Shown here one piece after another: positions 1 to 5,050 of a DNA stretch of 5,050 bases. This DNA comes from Chlamydiota bacterium. GTDB taxonomy: Bacteria; Chlamydiota; Chlamydiia; Chlamydiales; Parachlamydiaceae. Where the stretch lies: assembly GCA_013286075.1 (NCBI GenBank), contig JABDGJ010000050.1, forward strand, positions 1 to 5,050, given 5' to 3'. Made by a program: the position numbers and the translations under genes. The notes under the pieces were generated by a model. The model was not told where the DNA came from, made no database searches, and was given only the letters and a program-made list of their open reading frames with translations. Position 1 is the first letter of the stretch, and each line of letters begins with the position of its first letter.

Positions 1-1442
1 ATATTGAGTTCATCAAATACAGTGCGGGCGATGCTGAGTTGTCCTTTCCCCCCATCCACAATTACTAAATCGGGTAAGTCATTTTCTTCTTTTGCTCTTT
101 TATATCGACGCGAGAGTACTTCTGACATGGCTGCATAGTCATCTGGCTTTCCGTTTTGTTTAAGACGATACATTCGATAACGCTTGCTATCTTTTACTCC
201 ACCTGTAAAAGCGACCATTGAAGCAACAGGTTCATTTCCTCCAAAATTGGAGTTATCAAGACACTCAATTCGAAAAGGATAGCGGGTGAGACCCAACTGT
301 TCTTGCATTTCTAATAATGTCTTTTCTAGGAGAGATTCTTGGTCTCTTTCCGATCTAAATACCGCCTCTGCATTTTTTTCTGCCATTTCGAGCAAAACTT
401 TTTTCTCCCCTCTTTGCGGCATGTGCAAAGTAATTTTCCGTTCATATCGAGCAGATAAGATTTCTTGCACAGTAGCTTGATCCGCTAAAGAAACGGGAAG
501 CAAAATCTCAGGAGCTATCTCTACTTGCCCTTCGTAATACTGCAAAAGAAAGGAGGGAAGTAATTCTGCATCGGTTTCTGCAATATGAGTAAAGTTGAAA
601 TGTCTAGAACCGGTCAATCTTCCTCCCCGGAATAAGAGTTGCATCAGAACCACATCTTGCCCATGTCGATAAATCCCAATCGCATCTACATCGTGGCCTA
701 AAGGACGATCGACGTGCTGCGATTCAACCGTTTTTTCGATATGCCGAATCGTTTTTAGAACTTCCCCCGCTTTTTCATATTCCAGTTGTTCAGAATATTG
801 ATTCATCTCATCATACAGATCCTTTAGTACTTCTTTGTCTTGTCCACGCAAAAATTGAATCGTTCGGTGCAGGTGGTGTTGGTATTCTTCTTTTGTGCAT
901 TGGTTTGTGCAGGGGCCTGCACACCGTTTCATTTGGTATAAGAGACACGGACGAGCACGCCTAGCAAATTCCTGATCGGAGCATTGACGCAAAGGAAAGA
1001 ATCGATTCAATAAATCGAGCGTTTGTCTAGCAGCGTGAGCACTTGGGTAAGGTCCAAAGTATAATCCGTCTGCTTCTGGATTCCCCCGATATCGGACAAG
1101 TTTGACCGTAGGCCACTCCTCCTGCAAGGAAATTTTCAAGGCAATATAGGTTTTGTCATCTTTGAGAAGAGCATTGTATCTCGGCTGGTGTTGTTTGATG
1201 AGGGTATTTTCGAGAAGAAGAGCCTCTTTTTCTGAACTTACCACGATCGTTTCAATCGCATCTACTTTAGCAATGAGATAAGGGACCATTAATCGGCCAT
1301 CTCTTCCTGCTACAAAATATTGCTTCACCCGTTGTCTAATATTCTTTGCCTTTCCTACATAGAGAATCACCCCTTCGCTATCCTTCATCAAATAGACTCC
1401 GGGTTGCGTTGGAAATAGACTGATTTTCTTAGGATTAAACAT
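1..1442 (-). CDS. uvrC: UvrABC system protein C (excinuclease ABC subunit C), 3' end cut by window edge
   Basis: Cytoplasmic nuclease of nucleotide excision repair. UvrC joins the UvrB-DNA complex at a lesion and cuts the damaged strand on both sides. The 480 codons present, of about 600 usual for the family, begin MFNPKKISLF. Residues 14-93 are the GIY-YIG nuclease domain (PGVYLM, ILYVGKAKNIRQR, then EALLLENTLIK with its conserved Glu). Four cysteines at 154, 166, 174 and 178 (CSDQEF...RPCLLYQMKRCAGPC) form the classic UvrC cysteine motif, reported to hold an Fe-S cluster in E. coli. Residues about 203-238 are the UVR motif that contacts UvrB (LEYEKAGEVLKTI). The RNase H-like second nuclease domain starts near residue 390, with probable catalytic Asp396 (ECLDNSN) and Asp463 (VIVDGGKGQL). 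The final catalytic His and the helix-hairpin-helix domain lie off the left edge. The ATG at 1442-1440 puts the GIY motif at the normal distance from the N-terminus. No clear Shine-Dalgarno precedes it. No internal stop or frameshift was seen. Overall similarity recalls Parachlamydia-type UvrC. Confidence 0.97.
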   Translation of the reverse strand, partial: MFNPKKISLFPTQPGVYLMKDSEGVILYVGKAKNIRQRVKQYFVAGRDGRLMVPYLIAKVDAIETIVVSSEKEALLLENTLIKQHQPRYNALLKDDKTYIALKISLQEEWPTVKLVRYRGNPEADGLYFGPYPSAHAARQTLDLLNRFFPLRQCSDQEFARRARPCLLYQMKRCAGPCTNQCTKEEYQHHLHRTIQFLRGQDKEVLKDLYDEMNQYSEQLEYEKAGEVLKTIRHIEKTVESQHVDRPLGHDVDAIGIYRHGQDVVLMQLLFRGGRLTGSRHFNFTHIAETDAELLPSFLLQYYEGQVEIAPEILLPVSLADQATVQEILSARYERKITLHMPQRGEKKVLLEMAEKNAEAVFRSERDQESLLEKTLLEMQEQLGLTRYPFRIECLDNSNFGGNEPVASMVAFTGGVKDSKRYRMYRLKQNGKPDDYAAMSEVLSRRYKRAKEENDLPDLVIVDGGKGQLSIARTVFDELN

Positions 1443-1466
1443 AAACTATAAAAAGATTTTTAATTC

Positions 1467-1472
1467 ATTATA
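1467..1472 (-). promoter_or_regulatory. Candidate -10 box for uvrC
   Basis: On the minus strand this reads TATAAT, a perfect sigma70-type -10, about 25 bp before the uvrC ATG. A start 6-8 bp downstream would give a leader of under 20 nt, too short for a good Shine-Dalgarno, which agrees with none being visible. The -35 region is poor: only AATACA-like hexamers at 17-18 bp. The neighbourhood is very AT-rich, so chance occurrence is possible. Confidence 0.45.
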
Positions 1473-1518
1473 AAGAAAATAGGTAAAAAATGTATTAAGA
1501 GACATAACAAAACCATAA

Positions 1519-1524
1519 AGAGGG
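1519..1524 (+). promoter_or_regulatory. Ribosome binding site of the first SBBP-repeat gene
   Basis: AGAGGG lies 10 nt before the ATG at 1535, a plausible but slightly long Shine-Dalgarno spacing. It supports 1535 as the true start of the large gene, because the start-codon-like GTG at 1783 has no comparable site at normal distance. No convincing -35/-10 pair was found for this gene. TATAAA at 1469-1474 and TATTAA at 1493-1498 are weak candidates. Confidence 0.5.
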
Positions 1525-1534
1525 AAAAACCGAC

Positions 1535-1782
1535 ATGGACAATTTTTCATCTAAGAAAAGATTTGCAATCGGATCAATTTTAGGTGTTTGTCTTCTCATA
1601 ATAGGACTTCTCTATGTACTTCCTTATTTTAAAAAAAATTCTGAGCATACAGTCACCCCTTCCGCCCATTCTATTCAAATTCCCCTTTCTTTTGAAAAGA
1701 ATGAGGGACAGGTCGACCGTTCTGTTGCCTATCTCACTAGAAACTTAGGAGGAGATACCTTCTTTTTACCCCACAGCAAATT

Positions 1783-1786
<4 letters not shown>
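1535..1786 (+). CDS. 5' fragment of the SBBP gene: membrane anchor and start of the N-terminal domain
   Basis: As read, this 83-codon ORF encodes MDNFSSKKR, then a hydrophobic helix ([20 protein letters not shown], residues 10-29). A polar linker follows, then the family motif [13 protein letters not shown] and [14 protein letters not shown]. After the short T run the frame moves to LPHSKL and stops at TGA 1784-1786. In the second copy the same place reads LGGDTFFFTPQ and continues, so the last six residues here are out of frame. The Cys at 19 sits inside the hydrophobic helix with Val at the -1 position, so a lipoprotein signal is not supported. This fragment alone would be a small membrane peptide without a functional domain. 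Confidence 0.75.
1670..1776 (+). repeat. Paralogous direct repeat, copy 1 (5' coding region)
   Basis: This segment matches 4916-5023 with 14 substitutions and one single-base gap by my manual alignment, about 86% identity. It encodes the SIQIPL.FEKNEGQ...[14 protein letters not shown] block. The single gap is the T5 versus T6 run. It shows that the two SBBP genes arose by duplication and are similar enough here for occasional recombination or gene conversion. Confidence 0.85.
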
Positions 1787-4665
<2,879 letters not shown>

Positions 4666-4677
4666 AAGAATTTTTTC

Positions 4678-4705
4678 CGTGCCTGTGCCCCGGGACGCGG
4701 GCGCG
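4678..4705 (+). terminator. GC-rich hairpin after the first SBBP gene, possible terminator without a strong U tract
   Basis: The arm CGTGCCTGTG (4678-4687) pairs with CGCGGGCGCG (4696-4705) across an 8-nt loop (CCCCGGGA). This gives a 10-bp stem, seven Watson-Crick and three G-U pairs, starting 13 nt after the stop codon. The G-U pairs exist only in the plus-strand transcript, so the structure is an RNA hairpin of the upstream gene's strand. The stem is followed by AATTT rather than a run of Us, so it may be a weak intrinsic terminator, a 3'-end stabiliser or a processing site. Confidence 0.45.
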
Positions 4706-4722
4706 AATTTAAGCAAGAGGTC

Positions 4723-4734
4723 TATTGTACAATA
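4723..4734. promoter_or_regulatory. 12-bp perfect palindrome upstream of the second SBBP gene
   Basis: TATTGTACAATA is its own reverse complement. It lies 61 bp before the ATG at 4796 and about 12 bp before a TATAAA, so it overlaps the place where a -35 box would be. A related half-site, ATTGTA, recurs at 4742-4747. The position and symmetry are those expected of a dimeric regulator's operator, but no regulator is known here and AT-rich palindromes also arise by chance. Confidence 0.35.
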
Positions 4735-4745
4735 ATTCCAAATTG

Positions 4746-4751
4746 TATAAA
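4746..4751 (+). promoter_or_regulatory. Candidate -10 box for the second SBBP gene
   Basis: TATAAA (5 of 6 to consensus) lies 44 bp before the ATG at 4796, giving a leader of about 35-40 nt. TTGTAC at 4725-4730 is a possible -35, but the 15-bp spacer is short. If real, the gene has its own promoter downstream of the hairpin at 4678-4705 and need not be cotranscribed with the first copy. Confidence 0.35.
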
Positions 4752-4783
4752 TCATTTTTAGAAAATTTTATATAGAAAAGCGC

Positions 4784-4789
4784 AAGGAG
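4784..4789 (+). promoter_or_regulatory. Strong Shine-Dalgarno of the second SBBP gene
   Basis: AAGGAG with 6 nt to the ATG at 4796, a near-ideal site that fixes the start. It is clearly better than the AGAGGG of the first copy, so the second copy may be the better translated. Confidence 0.8.
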
Positions 4790-4795
4790 AGTGTC

Positions 4796-5050
4796 ATGGG
4801 AAAAAAAATAGGATTATTGGTTTGCTTGCTTTCTGTTTTAGTTTGTCTCATTGGTATCGGGTTCTTTTTTGTTAACCAAAAACAAGTAAACTCCACTTTT
4901 TCTCCTTCTCTTACTTCTATTCAAATTCCCCTCGCTTTTGAAAAAAATGAAGGACAAACAGACCCTTCGGTTGCCTATCTCACCAGAAATTTAGGAGGAG
5001 ACACCTTCTTTTTTACGCCACAGAATATTGTAATCGCGACAAAAAGCGGG
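4796..5050 (+). CDS. Second SBBP-family exported protein, N-terminal part only (cut by window edge)
   Basis: 85 codons are open to the right edge, beginning MGKKIGLLVCLLSVLVCL. A Lys-Lys start and a hydrophobic helix at about residues 5-26 predict a membrane anchor or signal sequence. A short Ser/Thr-rich linker leads to TSIQIPLAFEKNEGQTDPS and [18 protein letters not shown], the conserved N-terminal domain that precedes SBBP repeats in this family. It is a tandem paralogue of the gene at 1535-4665, about 86% identical in DNA over roughly 108 bp, but with diverged signal helices. The T run at 5009-5014 has six Ts and keeps the frame open. Its propeller, if any, lies outside the window. By analogy it should be a large secreted or surface protein; its role is unknown. 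Confidence 0.85.
   Translation, partial: MGKKIGLLVCLLSVLVCLIGIGFFFVNQKQVNSTFSPSLTSIQIPLAFEKNEGQTDPSVAYLTRNLGGDTFFFTPQNIVIATKSG
4916..5023 (+). repeat. Paralogous direct repeat, copy 2 (5' coding region)
   Basis: Counterpart of 1670-1776, one base longer because of the T6 run at 5009-5014. It serves as the internal reference showing that the first copy has lost a base. Confidence 0.85.

Noticed and set aside
286..480. Plus-strand 64-codon ORF
   Set aside because: It lies fully antisense within uvrC, whose frame is unambiguous.
1580..1591. Possible lipoprotein signal around Cys19 (LGVC)
   Set aside because: Val at the -1 position is not typical and the hydrophobic helix continues past the Cys, so an ordinary transmembrane or signal segment is more likely.

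Overview
The window suggests a low-to-moderate GC bacterium, most likely an amoeba-associated ('environmental') chlamydia of the Parachlamydiales. This rests on how closely the UvrC protein resembles, from memory, chlamydia-like UvrC sequences. It is an inference without a database search, held at roughly 50-60%. The rest of the window is accessory, surface-protein-like sequence.

Layout: (1) Bases 1-1442, minus strand: the first 480 codons of uvrC (nucleotide excision repair nuclease); its C-terminus lies beyond the left edge. (2) Bases 1443-1534: a 92-bp AT-rich divergent intergenic region with a perfect TATAAT on the uvrC strand and a Shine-Dalgarno for the next gene. (3) Bases 1535-4665, plus strand: one large gene for a putatively exported, membrane-anchored multidomain protein. 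The order is N-terminal transmembrane segment, conserved N-terminal domain of SBBP proteins (FEKNEGQ motif), seven SBBP beta-propeller repeats, an IPT/TIG Ig-like domain, a collagen-like Gly-X-Thr tract, and an FN3-like C-terminal domain. The gene is split by a one-base deficit in a T run (1763-1767). It therefore reads as an 83-codon 5' ORF and a 960-codon 3' ORF that overlap at GTGA. (4) Bases 4666-4795: a 130-bp spacer with a very GC-rich RNA hairpin, a 12-bp perfect palindrome, a candidate -10 and a strong Shine-Dalgarno. (5) Bases 4796-5050, plus strand: the start of a second, tandem paralogue of the same family. Its matching T run has six Ts and stays in frame, which pinpoints the lesion in the first copy.

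uvrC and the SBBP genes are transcribed divergently and have no evident functional link. The two SBBP genes form a tandem paralogous pair, possibly part of a longer array to the right. They are probably surface-exposed or periplasmic adhesion or structural proteins; that role is inferred from domains only. The main points for follow-up are the frameshift with its paralogue control, the unusual propeller/IPT/collagen/FN3 architecture, A8 tracts near the 5' ends of both paralogues, and the strand-specific GC-rich hairpin between them.
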